From Dokdonella sp. (GTDB taxonomy: Bacteria; Pseudomonadota; Gammaproteobacteria; Xanthomonadales; Rhodanobacteraceae), in contig NZ_JAHCAP010000014.1 of NCBI RefSeq assembly GCF_019634815.1, positions 20,323-84,322 on the forward strand: a DNA stretch of 64,000 nucleotides, read 5' to 3'. Both the position numbers and the translations under genes were made by a program. Shown in pieces: positions 53,908 to 63,635 of this stretch (positions within the stretch are counted from its first letter, which is position 1; the number at the start of each line of letters is the position of its first letter). The notes under the pieces are model-generated. The model saw only the letters and a list, made by a program, of their open reading frames with translations. It was not told where the DNA came from and made no database searches.

Positions 53908-55296
53908 TCAGATCAGGAACACGGTGGCCAGGCCGAGGAAGATGAAGAAGCCGCCGCTGTCGGTAATCGCGGTGATCATCACGCTCGAACCCATCGCCGG
54001 ATCGCGGCCGAACTTGAGCAGGGACATCGGAATCAGCACGCCCATCAGCGCGGCGAGCATGAGGTTGAGCGTCATGGCCGCGGTCATCACTGCGCCGAGC
54101 GCGAGGCTGTCGTAAAGCAGCCAGGCGACGATGCCGATCACCCCGCCCCAGATCAGGCCATTGATCAGCGACACCCCCAGTTCCTTGCGCAACAGCCGCC
54201 TGGCGCTGGTCACGCTCACCTGATTGAGGGCGAGCGCGCGCACGATCATGGTGATGGTCTGGTTGCCTGAATTGCCACCGATGCCGGCCACGATTGGCAT
54301 CAGCGCGGCGAGTGCGACCAGCTTCTGGATCGAGCCTTCGAACACGCCGATCACGCGTGAGGCGATGAAGGCGGTGACCAGGTTGATCGCCAGCCAGGCC
54401 CAGCGGTTGCGCAGCGATTTCCACACCGAGGCGAACATGTCTTCGTCTTCGAGCAGGCCGAATCGCTCGCGCACCTCGGCATCGCTTTCCTCGCGGATCA
54501 CGTCGACCATCGCATTGATGGTGAGGCGGCCGATCAGGCGGCCGTGGTCATCGACCACCGGCGCGGTCACCAGATCGTAGCGTTCGAAAGCCTGCGCGGT
54601 CTGTGCAACGTCATCCTCGGGGCGGAAGGTGTTGGCATCGGCCGCCATCACCTGCGCCACGCGCTTGAGCGGATCGTTGACCAGCAGCCAGCGGATCGGC
54701 AACACGCCGGTGAGCACCATCCCGGAATTGACCACGAACAGCTTGTCGGTATGTTCGGGCAGTTCCTTGAGCCGGCGCAGGTAGCGCAGCACGGTTTCCA
54801 GCGTCACGTCCTCGCGGATCGTGACCATGTCGAAATCCATGATCGCGCCGACCTGATCGTCGGCCCACGACATCGCGGTCTGGACCTGGCTGCGTTCTTC
54901 GGCATTGAGCCGGTACAGGATTTCCTGCACCACGTCGTCGGGAAGGTCCTCGGCGAGGTCGGCGATTTCCTCGGCATCGAGCTGCTCGGCAGCGGCAAGC
55001 AGTTCGCGCTTGTCCATGTCCGCGAGCAGCGACTCGCGCACCGCATCGGAGACTTCGAGCAGGATTTCGCCGTCGCGGTCGGCCTTGACCCGATTCCAGA
55101 CCTCGAGGCGCTCGTCGGGCGGCAGGGCTTCGAGGATGTAGGCGATGTCGGCCGGGTGCAGCGCGTCGACTTCACCTTGCAATGCGGTGATGCGCTGCGC
55201 AGGCGCAAGTGCATGCTCGGCACGCAGCAACTCTTCGACGCGCGCGAGTTGCGCCTGCAGGACGCTATGGGGAGAGCGGGCAACAGTGTCGGTCAT
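53908..55296 (-). CDS. mgtE: Magnesium transporter MgtE
   Basis: Mg2+ channel of 462 aa. The N-terminal MgtE domain (about 30-140) has LHPADIAYILEALPPDERLE and ADLAEDLPDDVVQEILYRLN. Two CBS domains follow (about 145-270), then five C-terminal helices with the pore region ALMPIVAGIGGNSGNQT and GVLIPMSLLKFGRDPAMGSS. Cytosolic Mg2+ binding to the N and CBS domains closes the channel. It is on the same strand as the lipid-transport genes upstream, after a 114-base gap. Confidence 0.95.
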   Translation of the reverse strand: MTDTVARSPHSVLQAQLARVEELLRAEHALAPAQRITALQGEVDALHPADIAYILEALPPDERLEVWNRVKADRDGEILLEVSDAVRESLLADMDKRELLAAAEQLDAEEIADLAEDLPDDVVQEILYRLNAEERSQVQTAMSWADDQVGAIMDFDMVTIREDVTLETVLRYLRRLKELPEHTDKLFVVNSGMVLTGVLPIRWLLVNDPLKRVAQVMAADANTFRPEDDVAQTAQAFERYDLVTAPVVDDHGRLIGRLTINAMVDVIREESDAEVRERFGLLEDEDMFASVWKSLRNRWAWLAINLVTAFIASRVIGVFEGSIQKLVALAALMPIVAGIGGNSGNQTITMIVRALALNQVSVTSARRLLRKELGVSLINGLIWGGVIGIVAWLLYDSLALGAVMTAAMTLNLMLAALMGVLIPMSLLKFGRDPAMGSSVMITAITDSGGFFIFLGLATVFLI

Positions 55297-55410
55297 CGAA
55301 ACAGGCTTTCAGGCGGCCACGGCTGCGCCGGCGTCGTTCGTGGGGCAAGCGCCGAATACGAACGTCACGACGGGGCAGGGCCTTGGGTCAGCGCGGCGGA
55401 CGGGCGCGCA

Positions 55411-56031
55411 TTATCGCGGTTTTCGACCCGCGCTGCCTTCCTGCAAGGTCCACTCGACCAGCGCCGAAACCGATTCGCTCACCGCCGACTGGAACGCACT
55501 GAATGCGGCCACCGAGTCCTTGCTCGCAATCGGTTCATCGGCGCTGAATGCACGTGCAGCAAGTACGCGACTGTCACGGTAGTCGAGCAGACGCGCCTGG
55601 AAGGCGACCACGGCATGCGAGCCGTCGGCACGGACCTCGCCCTGGAAGGCATGCAGGTCGATCGCCAGCGCATAGTCGGCGTTGAGCCCGGTGGTGGCGC
55701 TGCCGACGCCGAGGATGCGTCCGGATTGTTCGAAACCCTGCACGATCAGACGCCGCAACAGCACCGGTGCGGGGTCGCTCCAGCGCGCGCCCGGATAGAC
55801 CTCGATCACGCCCGGGCTGGGCATCACCACGATGCGCGGGGTGTTGAGCGTTTCGCTCGACTGCGGCGTCTCCACCATCAGTTGCCAGTCCACCATTTCG
55901 CCGCCTGTGGGCGTGGCGGATGCGCTGTAGCTGGGCGCATAGATCGTGAACGGCTGCGGCTTGCCCAGCAGCGAAGCACATCCAGCCAGCACCAGTGTGG
56001 ACAGCAGCAGGGGCAGTCGGAAGGATTTCAT
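55411..56031 (-). CDS. ABC-type transport auxiliary lipoprotein (PqiC/DUF330-like)
   Basis: Lipoprotein of 206 aa. The signal peptide ends in the lipobox LAGCAS (Cys about 18). The domain strings ARWSDPAPVLLRRLIVQGFE, DYALAIDLHAFQGEV and LLDYRDSRVLAARAFSADEP match the ABC_trans_aux/PqiC family, which are outer-membrane-anchored partners of MCE proteins. It overlaps the MCE gene by 4 bases. It probably completes a periplasm-spanning lipid transport path. Confidence 0.9.
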   Translation of the reverse strand: MKSFRLPLLLSTLVLAGCASLLGKPQPFTIYAPSYSASATPTGGEMVDWQLMVETPQSSETLNTPRIVVMPSPGVIEVYPGARWSDPAPVLLRRLIVQGFEQSGRILGVGSATTGLNADYALAIDLHAFQGEVRADGSHAVVAFQARLLDYRDSRVLAARAFSADEPIASKDSVAAFSAFQSAVSESVSALVEWTLQEGSAGRKPR

Positions 56032-56972
56032 TGCGGCTTGTACTCCTTGGGCTGGTCGCGGCCGAGCAGCAGGCTGTCGGAGGCGCCGAGCTTGTCGCTG
56101 AGCTGTTTGAGCGAGCGCAGCGTTTCGTTGAGTTCGGACAGGGTCGGGCCGACCTGGCGAAGGCCCTGGTTGGCGAAGCGGTCGATCGCGCCGCGATTGC
56201 CATCGATGAGCGCGTCGGTGGAATTGGCTACCTTGTCGATTGCCACCAAGGCCTTTTGCATCGACGCGAGCAGGTGGTGTACATCCTCGCGCACCAGCAC
56301 GTTGGTGCTGTCGGCCATCGCGTTGATGCTGGTCAGCACCTGCTTGATCTGGGCGGTTGCCTCACCAAGCTGACGGATCGCGTGGCCGATGTCGTCGCGC
56401 TGGTCGGCCAGCGTCGCGGTGAGCTGGTTGATGTGTTCGAGGGTGTCGCCGACGCGGCGCACATTTTCGGGCGAGAGAATCTCGCTCACGCGCACGAGGA
56501 TGTCATTGACACTGGTGACGACGTCGGTACCCGATGCCAGCAACTTCGAAAGCGCGGAGGTTTCCGAAGGGATACGTGGCACCGGCTGTGCCGGCGTCGG
56601 CACCAGCGCCGGACTGCCCGGCGCGCCGCCCGAGAGCTGGATGAAAGCGAGCCCCGTCACACCCTGCAAGCCGAGCTTGGCGCGGGTGTCCTCGCGCACC
56701 GGCGCGTTCGCGTCCAGCCGTACCCGCGCGATCACCTTGCGCGGATCGTCGGGTGCGAGCCGCAACGCCGAGACCTCGCCAACCTTGATGCCGTTGTACT
56801 GCACGAGTCCGCCAACCGAGAGTCCGGTCACCGCCTCGCTGAAGACGATCTCGTACTCGTGGTACGAGCGGTCGCTGCCCATCTTCGACATCCACAGCAC
56901 GAAACCGAGCGCGAGCAGGAACACGCCGATGGTGAAGGCGCCGATGAGGACATGGTGGGCGCGGGTTTCCAT
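56028..56972 (-). CDS. MCE-domain (MlaD-like) phospholipid-binding protein
   Basis: Protein of 314 aa with one N-terminal helix (HHVLIGAFTIGVFLLALGFV) and a single MCE domain (about 40-120) holding VGGLVQYNGIKVGEVSALRL and GLQGVTGLAFIQLSGG. The long C-terminal helical region (about 150-300) is rich in coiled-coil heptads, as in LetB/YebT or Mce tails. It would bind lipids in the periplasm between the permease complex and the outer-membrane lipoprotein. Its start is 2 bases after the ATPase stop. Confidence 0.92.
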   Translation of the reverse strand: METRAHHVLIGAFTIGVFLLALGFVLWMSKMGSDRSYHEYEIVFSEAVTGLSVGGLVQYNGIKVGEVSALRLAPDDPRKVIARVRLDANAPVREDTRAKLGLQGVTGLAFIQLSGGAPGSPALVPTPAQPVPRIPSETSALSKLLASGTDVVTSVNDILVRVSEILSPENVRRVGDTLEHINQLTATLADQRDDIGHAIRQLGEATAQIKQVLTSINAMADSTNVLVREDVHHLLASMQKALVAIDKVANSTDALIDGNRGAIDRFANQGLRQVGPTLSELNETLRSLKQLSDKLGASDSLLLGRDQPKEYKPQ

Positions 56973-56974
56973 GA

Positions 56975-57790
56975 TCAGGCGGCTCCGGTGGTCGATGCGG
57001 TTCGAGTCTGCGCCTTGCGCGCGGCCAATTCCGCCGAGCGTCCGCGCGGGCCCTGGAAGTATTCCTGGATCCAGGGATCGTCATGGCGCTCGACCTTGTC
57101 GAGCGTATCGCACACCAGCACGCGCTTGCGCGAAAGCACGCCGACGCGATCGCAGATCGTGTACAGCGTATCGAGGTCGTGGGTGATGAGGAACACGGTC
57201 AGGCCGAGGCTGTCGCGCAAGGTAAGGATGAGCTGATCGAACGCGGCCGCGCCGATCGGATCGAGCCCGGCCGTCGGTTCGTCGAGGAATAGGATATCGG
57301 GATCGAGCGCGATCGAACGTGCCAGTGCCGCGCGCTTGATCATGCCGCCCGAAAGCTGCGAGGGAAACTTCGCCCCGGCATTGTCGGGCAGGCCGGCCAA
57401 AGCGATCTTGAGCGCGGCGAAACGCTCCATTGCCTGCTGCGGCAGACGGAAATGCTCGCGCATCGGCACCATCACGTTGTCGGCCACCGTGAGCGAGGAA
57501 AACAAGGCGCCGTTCTGGAACAACACGCCGCAACGCTGTTCGACCTGCGTGCGTTGCGCCTCGCTCGCCGCAGTCATCTCGACATCGAGCAAACGCACGC
57601 TGCCTGCGGCCGGGCGATTGAGGCCGATGATCGAGCGCATCAGCACCGATTTGCCGCTGCCCGAGCCGCCGACCACGCCGATGATCTCGCCACGACGCAC
57701 GTCGAGGTCGAGGTTCTCGTGCACGACCTGGCTGCCGAATTGGTTGCGCAGTCCGCGGACTTCGATGATGTTCTCGGGCTCGGTGTTCAT
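56975..57790 (-). CDS. ABC transporter ATP-binding protein, MlaF type
   Basis: ATPase of 271 aa. Walker A is VVGGSGSGKSVLMRSIIGL (note Ser-Val after GK, typical of MlaF). Q-loop LFQNGALFSSLTVADNVMVP, signature LSGGMIKRAALARSIAL and Walker B LFLDEPTAGLDPIG follow. It powers lipid movement with the MlaE-type permease at 58553-59653. The permease gene should be its direct upstream neighbour, but a 650-bp inverted-repeat element now lies between them. Confidence 0.93.
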   Translation of the reverse strand: MNTEPENIIEVRGLRNQFGSQVVHENLDLDVRRGEIIGVVGGSGSGKSVLMRSIIGLNRPAAGSVRLLDVEMTAASEAQRTQVEQRCGVLFQNGALFSSLTVADNVMVPMREHFRLPQQAMERFAALKIALAGLPDNAGAKFPSQLSGGMIKRAALARSIALDPDILFLDEPTAGLDPIGAAAFDQLILTLRDSLGLTVFLITHDLDTLYTICDRVGVLSRKRVLVCDTLDKVERHDDPWIQEYFQGPRGRSAELAARKAQTRTASTTGAA

Positions 57791-57828
57791 CGGTTTTCGT
57801 TTGTCATGTCGGCCTTGGCGACACTCGG

Positions 57829-58478
57829 CTCACGTTCGTATGGGTTCGTCCCGCATCCCTGCGGTCCGCTTCCTTTTCTTTGCTTGCCCAAAGAAAAGGA
57901 ACCAAAAGAAATGGCAGCCCGGCAGCGCCGCCTTGCGCGCTCCATGCGCGCAAGGTGCGCGAGCGGCGTCCGGTTGCGTCGACAGCACGTCCCTGTGCTG
58001 ACGGCGCAATGAGCGCGATCCCTCGCGCTCCCCCTGCGGGCCACTTCGGCCGCCGCCCGCCACCGCTGATGGGCACCCAGGGTCAAGACGGCGCGCTCCT
58101 GCGCGCAGAAGCAAGAGCACAAGCAGAGGCAGGAGCAAAAGCAAGATCAAGAGCAATGGCAGGAGCAGCTGCGGTTCTCGCGCTGCGCTGGCTTGTGCGG
58201 CCAGGATGGCCGCGCTGTTGGCTCCTTCCCCCTTTTGGCGCCGGCGCTCGCGCCAAGATCAGGCCCGCAGGGGCGGCGCGAGGGAGCGCGCCGAGTTTGC
58301 CGTCAGGCCAGGGACGGCCTGTCGGCAAACCCCGCAGCGCGAGTGCGCAGTCACGCGCGCACGATGCGCGCGTGACCGGGGCCGCGAGGGTGCCCTTCTC
58401 TTTGGTGTCTTTCTCTTGGGCAAGCAAGAGAAAGACACCGGCCCGCAGGGATGCGGGACGAACCCATACGGACGTGAG
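57829..58478. repeat. 650-bp element with 88-bp inverted arms, splitting the lipid-transport operon
   Basis: Left arm 57829-57916 and right arm 58391-58478 are inverted copies. The outer 36 bases match with one mismatch, and 28 of them (57837-57864 against 58443-58470) are identical. Each arm holds a hairpin with the same 8-base loop GCTTGCCC but different stems. The left stem is CCTTTTCTTT/AAAGAAAAGG (57872-57899). The right stem is GGTGTCTTTCTCTT and its complement (58404-58439). The middle (about 57917-58390) has no convincing gene; a purine-rich hexamer-like tract lies at 58107-58180. The element fills most of the 762-base gap at 57791-58552. Confidence 0.8.
58107..58180 (+). repeat. Low-complexity AAGAGC-like hexamer tract
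   Basis: A run of degenerate 6-base units (GCAAGAGC, AAGCAG, AGGCAGGAGC, AAAAGC, AAGATC, AAGAGC, AATGGC, AGGAGC) covers about 75 bases in the middle of the inverted-repeat element. It looks like slippage-prone sequence rather than coding sequence. Confidence 0.5.
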
Positions 58479-58552
58479 TCGGCTCTCGCGCAGCCGAACA
58501 CGACCAGGACAACGCAAGCTTTCGGCGCAAGCCGAAACAGCGTTCGCCCCGC

Positions 58553-59653
58553 TCATACGTCGATCTCCATGAAGAAAATCGCCGCCAGGGCGTCGACGAG
58601 GATCGCCATGAAGATCGCCTGCACCACGCTCGAGGTCGTGTGTGTGCCGACCGATTCGGCGCTGCCCGAGACCTTGAAGCCTTCGAGGCAGCCGATGCAG
58701 GCGATCAGGAACGCGAAGATCGGGGCCTTGCTCATGCCTACCCAGAAATGACGGGTTGCACCCAGGTCGTGCAGACGGGTGACGAACAGGGTCGGCGAGA
58801 TGTCCATGCTCAGGGCGGCGACCACGCCGCCGCCGACGATGCCGGCGAGCATTGCGAGCACGGTGAGCAGGGGCATCGCTATGAGCAGGGCGAGCAGGCG
58901 CGGCATCACCAGTACTTCGACCGGATCCAGACCGAGGGTACGGATCGCATCGACCTCCTCGCGTGATTTCATCGAGCCGATCTGCGCCGTGAAGGCACTG
59001 CCGCTGCGGCCGGCGATGAGAATTGCGGTGAGCAGGACGCCGAATTCGCGGAGGAACGAATAGCCGATGAGTTCGACCGTGTAGATGGTCGCGCCGAAGT
59101 CCTTGAGTACGGTGGCGCCGAGGAAAGCGACCACGGCGCCGACGAGGAAGTTGAGCAAGACCACGATCGGTACCGCATCGAGGCCGGTTTGCTCCAGATG
59201 GAAAGCCAACGAGGTCGGTCGCCAACGTCGTGGATTGGGAACGGTGCGGACGATGGTGGCCAGCACGAGGCCGATGAAGCCGACCAGTTTGATGAAGTCG
59301 CGCGTGATGCGTTCGGCGGCCAGACCGGTTCGTGCGAAGACGTCAAGCAACCCGCTATCGCGCTTGCTCGCCGGCGCCTGGGTACTGCTGGCCTTGGCCA
59401 CGGCTTCGAGCAGGGCGCGGCGCTTGGAATCGAGGCCGTCGATGCGCTGGATGTCGGCAAGGTCGAGCAGGAGGCGCGCACCGGCCGTGTCCAGGCGGGC
59501 GATTGCGCTGGCGTCAATGCGCGGGGTGTCGGTGTTGCGGCGGGCCCGGCCGACGAGCTCGGCCAGCAGCGGCGAGGCGGCGAGGGTCCAGTCGCCACCG
59601 GCAACGATGCGATCGCCGCGGGTGCTCAGGTTCGGTACGGTGGTGGCTGGCAT
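58553..59653 (-). CDS. MlaE-type lipid ABC permease with N-terminal STAS domain
   Basis: Permease of 366 aa. The N-terminal STAS-like domain (about 1-100) has PRIDASAIARLDTAGARLLL. The MlaE permease follows (about 120-366), with FLVGAVVAFLGATVLKDFGA, LREFGVLLTAILIAGRSGSA, FTAQIGSMKSREEVDAIRTL and GLDPVEVLVMPRLLALL. In E. coli the STAS role is filled by the separate MlaB; here it is fused. It is the first gene of the operon running to the lipoprotein at 55411. Confidence 0.93.
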   Translation of the reverse strand: MPATTVPNLSTRGDRIVAGGDWTLAASPLLAELVGRARRNTDTPRIDASAIARLDTAGARLLLDLADIQRIDGLDSKRRALLEAVAKASSTQAPASKRDSGLLDVFARTGLAAERITRDFIKLVGFIGLVLATIVRTVPNPRRWRPTSLAFHLEQTGLDAVPIVVLLNFLVGAVVAFLGATVLKDFGATIYTVELIGYSFLREFGVLLTAILIAGRSGSAFTAQIGSMKSREEVDAIRTLGLDPVEVLVMPRLLALLIAMPLLTVLAMLAGIVGGGVVAALSMDISPTLFVTRLHDLGATRHFWVGMSKAPIFAFLIACIGCLEGFKVSGSAESVGTHTTSSVVQAIFMAILVDALAAIFFMEIDV

Positions 59654-59754
59654 CGGCCTAGGCTAACAGGCAATTGACGTTCGGCAATGGACGAATCGGG
59701 GCAGGGGCGGTGCGCCCTCTCGCCGTTGCGCGGCGCGCAAGGCAAAATTGCACG

Positions 59755-61017
59755 GTGCCCGCTGCCCATCCAAGCCAAGTCCCCGACAGCGTCTATCCGC
59801 TCAAAACGCGGATCGGCTTCATCGTCGAGCTGTCGCGCCGTCTGCACGAGTATGGGACCACGGCGCCGCGTCTGGAGGATGTGGTCAACCTCGCCAGCGC
59901 ACGGCTCGGGCTCGCCTGCAACGTGCTGTCGACACCGACCTCGATCGTGATGTCGTTCTCCGAGAGAGCGGCGAGTGATGACCTGGCCGACTTCACCCAG
60001 GTGGTGCGCGTTCCTCCGGGCGAGGTCAATCTCGCGCGGCTCTGCCAAGTCGACGACATCGCCGATCGCGTGATTGCCGGTCAGCTCGATCTCGCCGAAG
60101 GCCGGCGTCGCCTGCGCGAGATCGGCGCGCGCCGCAGCAGTCGCCTGACCCAGACGGCTACGGTGGTTGCTTTTGGCGTCGCTTCGGCAGCCGTTGCGGC
60201 CATCCTGCATACCGGGTGGGTCGAGGTCGCGGTGGCCTTTCTCAATGGCATCCTGATCGGCGCACTGGCCTTGTTGCCGGCGCGCTGGCCAAGTTTCGCC
60301 AATGCCTTCGAGGCGGTCGCGGCATTCGTATCGACACTGACGAGCATCCTTGTCGCCAGTTTCATCATGCCGCTGGAACTGCGGCCGGTGGTGATCGCCA
60401 GCATCATCGTGCTGGTTCCCGGCATGACCTTGACCACTGCGGTGCGTGAGCTGTCGAGCCAGCATCTGGTGTCGGGCAGCGCGCGCATGATGGGCGCGAT
60501 GGCGACCTTGCTCAAACTGCTGTTCGGCAGCGTCGCCGCCCTGCAGGGATGCGCCCTGGTGCATCTGGTCCCGCCGCTGGCCAATACGGCAGCCATCCCG
60601 ATCTGGGCGGAATGGGTGGCGATTTTCGCCGGTGCGATGTCGTTCGCGGTGCTGTTCAAGACGCCGCTCCGCTTTGCGCCACTGGTGGTTGCGGCGCCGC
60701 TGCTCGGCTATGTCTGCACCCAAATGGGCGGCAGCCATGTCTCGCCGGTGTTCGGCACCTTCCTCGGCGCCCTCGTGGTCGGCGCGGCCAGCAATCTGTT
60801 CGCGCGCTATGCCAATCGTCCCGGCGCCCTGATCCGCGAGCCGGGCATCATCCTGCTGGTGCCGGGCAGTGTCGGCTTCCGCAGCTTGAGCTATGTGCTC
60901 GAACGCAATGTGCAGTTGGGGGTCGATACCGCGATCACGATGACCGCCCTGCTGATCGCGATCGTCGCCGGATTGTTCTTCGGCGACCTGCTGATTCCGC
61001 CGCGGCGAAAGCTGTAG
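59755..61017 (+). CDS. ThrE-family threonine/serine exporter
   Basis: Membrane protein of about 420 aa with both halves of the ThrE family in one chain. The N-terminal cytoplasmic ThrE domain begins TRIGFIVELSRRLHEYGTTA and has PRLEDVVNLASARLGLACNV. Ten helices follow, with VIASIIVLVPGMTLTTAVRE in the first half and AASNLFARYANRPGALIREP and GIILLVPGSVGFRSL in the second. ThrE exports threonine and serine in Corynebacterium; substrates vary. The GTG at 59755 is the nearest sensible start; an upstream TTG at 59674 is also in frame. Confidence 0.87.
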   Translation: MPAAHPSQVPDSVYPLKTRIGFIVELSRRLHEYGTTAPRLEDVVNLASARLGLACNVLSTPTSIVMSFSERAASDDLADFTQVVRVPPGEVNLARLCQVDDIADRVIAGQLDLAEGRRRLREIGARRSSRLTQTATVVAFGVASAAVAAILHTGWVEVAVAFLNGILIGALALLPARWPSFANAFEAVAAFVSTLTSILVASFIMPLELRPVVIASIIVLVPGMTLTTAVRELSSQHLVSGSARMMGAMATLLKLLFGSVAALQGCALVHLVPPLANTAAIPIWAEWVAIFAGAMSFAVLFKTPLRFAPLVVAAPLLGYVCTQMGGSHVSPVFGTFLGALVVGAASNLFARYANRPGALIREPGIILLVPGSVGFRSLSYVLERNVQLGVDTAITMTALLIAIVAGLFFGDLLIPPRRKL

Positions 61018-61075
61018 CCACGGCGTGCCCGTACTGCCATAGAATCCAGACTGGCTGCGGAAGCGGCGCATTTGC

Positions 61076-62803
61076 ATGGACCCTTCGCCAATGAACGCGA
61101 CTTCGTCCCCGTCACCGCTGTGGCATCTGTACGTACCCAAGCTGATCACGATCCTGCGGCAGGGCTACGTCATGGCCGACCTGCGCCGCGACCTCATCGC
61201 TGGCCTGACCGTGTCCATCGTCGCGCTGCCGCTGTCGATGGCGCTGGCCATTGCCTCGGGCGCATCACCCACTGCCGGTTTGTGGACTGCGATCGTTGCA
61301 GGCTTCCTGATTTCCGCGCTGGGCGGCTCGCGCGTGCAGATCGGCGGCCCGACTGCGGCCTTCATTCCGGTGGTGTTTGCGGTGATCGCGCGCTTCGGCT
61401 ACGACGGCCTCATCGTCGCGACCCTCATGGCTGGCGCGATGTTGATCCTCGCCGGCTTGCTGCGCCTGGGGACCTTGGTCAAGTACATGCCGCAGCCGGT
61501 TGTCACCGGCTTCACCGCGGGCATCGCGGTGAGCATCTTCAGCAGCCAGATCAAGGATCTGCTCGGGCTCGACATTGCCAAGCTGCCCGCCGAGTTCCTG
61601 CCGCGCTGGCAGGCTTACGCTGCGCACATCGGCAGCCTGAATCCGTATGCGGCAGGCCTGGCCGCGGCAACCCTTGCGATCCTGATCGCCTTGCGGCGCT
61701 GGCGCCCGACCTGGCCGGCTTTCCTCATCGCGGTGGTGCTCGCGACCTTGGCGACCGTGCTGCTGCAATTGCCGGTGGAGACGATCGTCTCGCGCTTCGG
61801 GTCGATTCCGCGCGAACTGCCCCTGCCGCAATGGCCGCGCTTCGATCTTGCCCGCCTGCACGAGCTGTTGCCGAGCGCGTTCACGATTGCCTTCCTCGGC
61901 GGCGTCGAGTCATTGCTTTCTGCGGTCGTTTCCGACGGCATGATCGGTGGGCGGCATCGCTCCAACTGCGAGCTGGTCGGGCAGGGCGCGGCCAACGTGG
62001 CTTCGGCGCTGATCGGCGGCCTGCCCGCGACCGGCGCGATCGTGCGCACCGCGACCAATGTGCGCGCCGGTGCGCGCTCACCCGTCGCCGGCATGGCGCA
62101 TGCGCTGTTCATCCTGCTGTTCGTGCTGGTCGCCGCGCCGCTCGCCAATCAGGTTCCCTTGCCGGCGATGGCGGCGATGCTGCTCATCATCGCCTGGAAC
62201 ATGAGCGAGATCGAACGCATCCGTCAGCTCATGCGCTCGCCGCTGGGTGATCGGCTCGTGCTCATCGTGACCTTCGTGCTCACGGTCGCGATCGACCTCA
62301 CCGTCGCGGTCGAAGTCGGCGTGGTGCTGGCCGCGTTCCTGTTCATGTACCGCATGAGCGAGGTGGTGGCGATGGAATCGCATGTCGACCTGGTCGAGGA
62401 GGATGTCGACGACCTCTCCCGCGCGCGTCGTGCCGTGGACTACGACGTGCTGCCCGAAGGCGTGCAGGCCTATCGCGTCTCGGGACCGCTGTTCTTCGCG
62501 GTTGCCAATCGCATCGAGGACGTGCTGCGCGCGCTGGTCAAGCCGCCGCGCGTGTTCATCCTGCGCCTGCGCCTGGTGCCGCTGATCGATGCCTCGGGCG
62601 CGACCGCGATCGGCAATCTCGTCGCCCGCTGTCGGCGCGACGGCATCGCGCTGATCTTCACCGGACTCCAGGAACAACCCGCGCGCATTCTCGCCGACAT
62701 GGGCATAGTCGCCGACGGCAGCAGCCTGCGCTTCGCCGATGATTTCATCGCCGCGCTGGCGATGGTGACGCCCGCGCCCGTCGCCGAGGCCGGTGCTGGC
62801 TGA
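61076..62803 (+). CDS. SulP-family anion transporter with STAS domain
   Basis: SLC26/SulP transporter of 575 aa. The transmembrane part begins DLIAGLTVSIVALPLSMALA and has ASGASPTAGLWTAIVAGFLI and ALGGSRVQIGGPTAAFIPVV (the SulP signature). A central string is SNCELVGQGAANVASALIGG with PATGAIVRTATNVRAGA. The C-terminal STAS domain (about 445-560) follows, with GPLFFAVANRIEDVLRAL and LIDASGATAIGNLVARC. Bacterial members carry sulfate, bicarbonate or dicarboxylates; no carbonic anhydrase is next to it, so the anion is undetermined. ATGs at 61076 and 61091 are both possible. Confidence 0.93.
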   Translation: MDPSPMNATSSPSPLWHLYVPKLITILRQGYVMADLRRDLIAGLTVSIVALPLSMALAIASGASPTAGLWTAIVAGFLISALGGSRVQIGGPTAAFIPVVFAVIARFGYDGLIVATLMAGAMLILAGLLRLGTLVKYMPQPVVTGFTAGIAVSIFSSQIKDLLGLDIAKLPAEFLPRWQAYAAHIGSLNPYAAGLAAATLAILIALRRWRPTWPAFLIAVVLATLATVLLQLPVETIVSRFGSIPRELPLPQWPRFDLARLHELLPSAFTIAFLGGVESLLSAVVSDGMIGGRHRSNCELVGQGAANVASALIGGLPATGAIVRTATNVRAGARSPVAGMAHALFILLFVLVAAPLANQVPLPAMAAMLLIIAWNMSEIERIRQLMRSPLGDRLVLIVTFVLTVAIDLTVAVEVGVVLAAFLFMYRMSEVVAMESHVDLVEEDVDDLSRARRAVDYDVLPEGVQAYRVSGPLFFAVANRIEDVLRALVKPPRVFILRLRLVPLIDASGATAIGNLVARCRRDGIALIFTGLQEQPARILADMGIVADGSSLRFADDFIAALAMVTPAPVAEAGAG

Positions 62804-63005
62804 AACACCTCGCCGCCAGGCTCCAATCAAGACGAAGGTCCAGGCTGGACGAGCGGGCCCGCAATGCGAGCCCGCGACCATCCAGCCGCCAACGTCGCAG
62901 CAGGCACGTTCGCCGCGCCGGCTCCGGCGCAAGTCACGCCACTTCAATGCCTTGCAGAACAGCCGAAACGGCTCTCACCGAGACGAGGGGCTGTTCAGCG
63001 TAGCC

Positions 63006-63473
63006 CTACTTGAGCAGCGAGCGCAGCATCCACGCAGTCTTCTCGTGATCGTTCATGCGCTGGGTGGCGAGGTCGGCGGTGGGCTGGTCGTCGACCTTGT
63101 CGGCCACCTTGAACACCTCGCGCGCGGTGCGGGCGACGGTTTCATGGCCATCGACGAGTTGCTGCACCATTGCTTTCCAGTCAGGCACGCCGGTTTCCTC
63201 GACGATGCTCGTGAGCTTGCCGAACTGGGTGTAGGAGCCGGGCGCGTAGACATCGAGCGCGCGGATGCGCTCGGCGATCACGTCGGCGGAAGTCCACAGC
63301 TCGGTATATTGCACCTCGAACATCTGGTGCAGGGTGTTGAACATCGGTCCGGTGATGTTCCAGTGGAAGCTGTGCGTCTTCAGGTACAACGAATAGGTGT
63401 CAGCGAGCAGCTTGGACAGATTCCTTGCAATGCTCTCACGGTCCTTCTTGGCAATGCCGATGTCGATGGCCAT
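63006..63473 (-). CDS. dps: Dps/ferritin-like DNA-protection protein
   Basis: Dps-family mini-ferritin of 155 aa. The ferroxidase-site string is [20 protein letters not shown] (His) with [20 protein letters not shown] (Glu/Asp), and the end [14 protein letters not shown] is typical. Dodecamers oxidise Fe(II) with peroxide and protect DNA. The start at 63473 has AGGAG about 9 bases upstream on its strand. It is divergent from hrpA with 162 bases between. The N-terminus lacks a long Lys-rich tail, so DNA binding may be weak. Confidence 0.95.
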   Translation of the reverse strand: MAIDIGIAKKDRESIARNLSKLLADTYSLYLKTHSFHWNITGPMFNTLHQMFEVQYTELWTSADVIAERIRALDVYAPGSYTQFGKLTSIVEETGVPDWKAMVQQLVDGHETVARTAREVFKVADKVDDQPTADLATQRMNDHEKTAWMLRSLLK

Positions 63474-63635
63474 GACGAAGCTCCTGCGTTGGGGAATGGG
63501 CCAACTCTATAGTTTTCCACGGTGCAGCGGAAATCGAACTTGCCAATCGGGCCGATAGCCCGCAAATATCGCGCTCCGCCGCAACCGGCAGCCAGCCGGC
63601 GCGGACGCCCCGTCGTTGATTGCCGTACCTGAGCG

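Noticed and set aside
57880..58572. Possible 230-aa gene in the inverted-repeat element
   Set aside because: The frame runs through both hairpin arms and the purine tract. The protein would be Arg/Pro/Ala-rich without domains. It looks like a spurious frame in a repeat.
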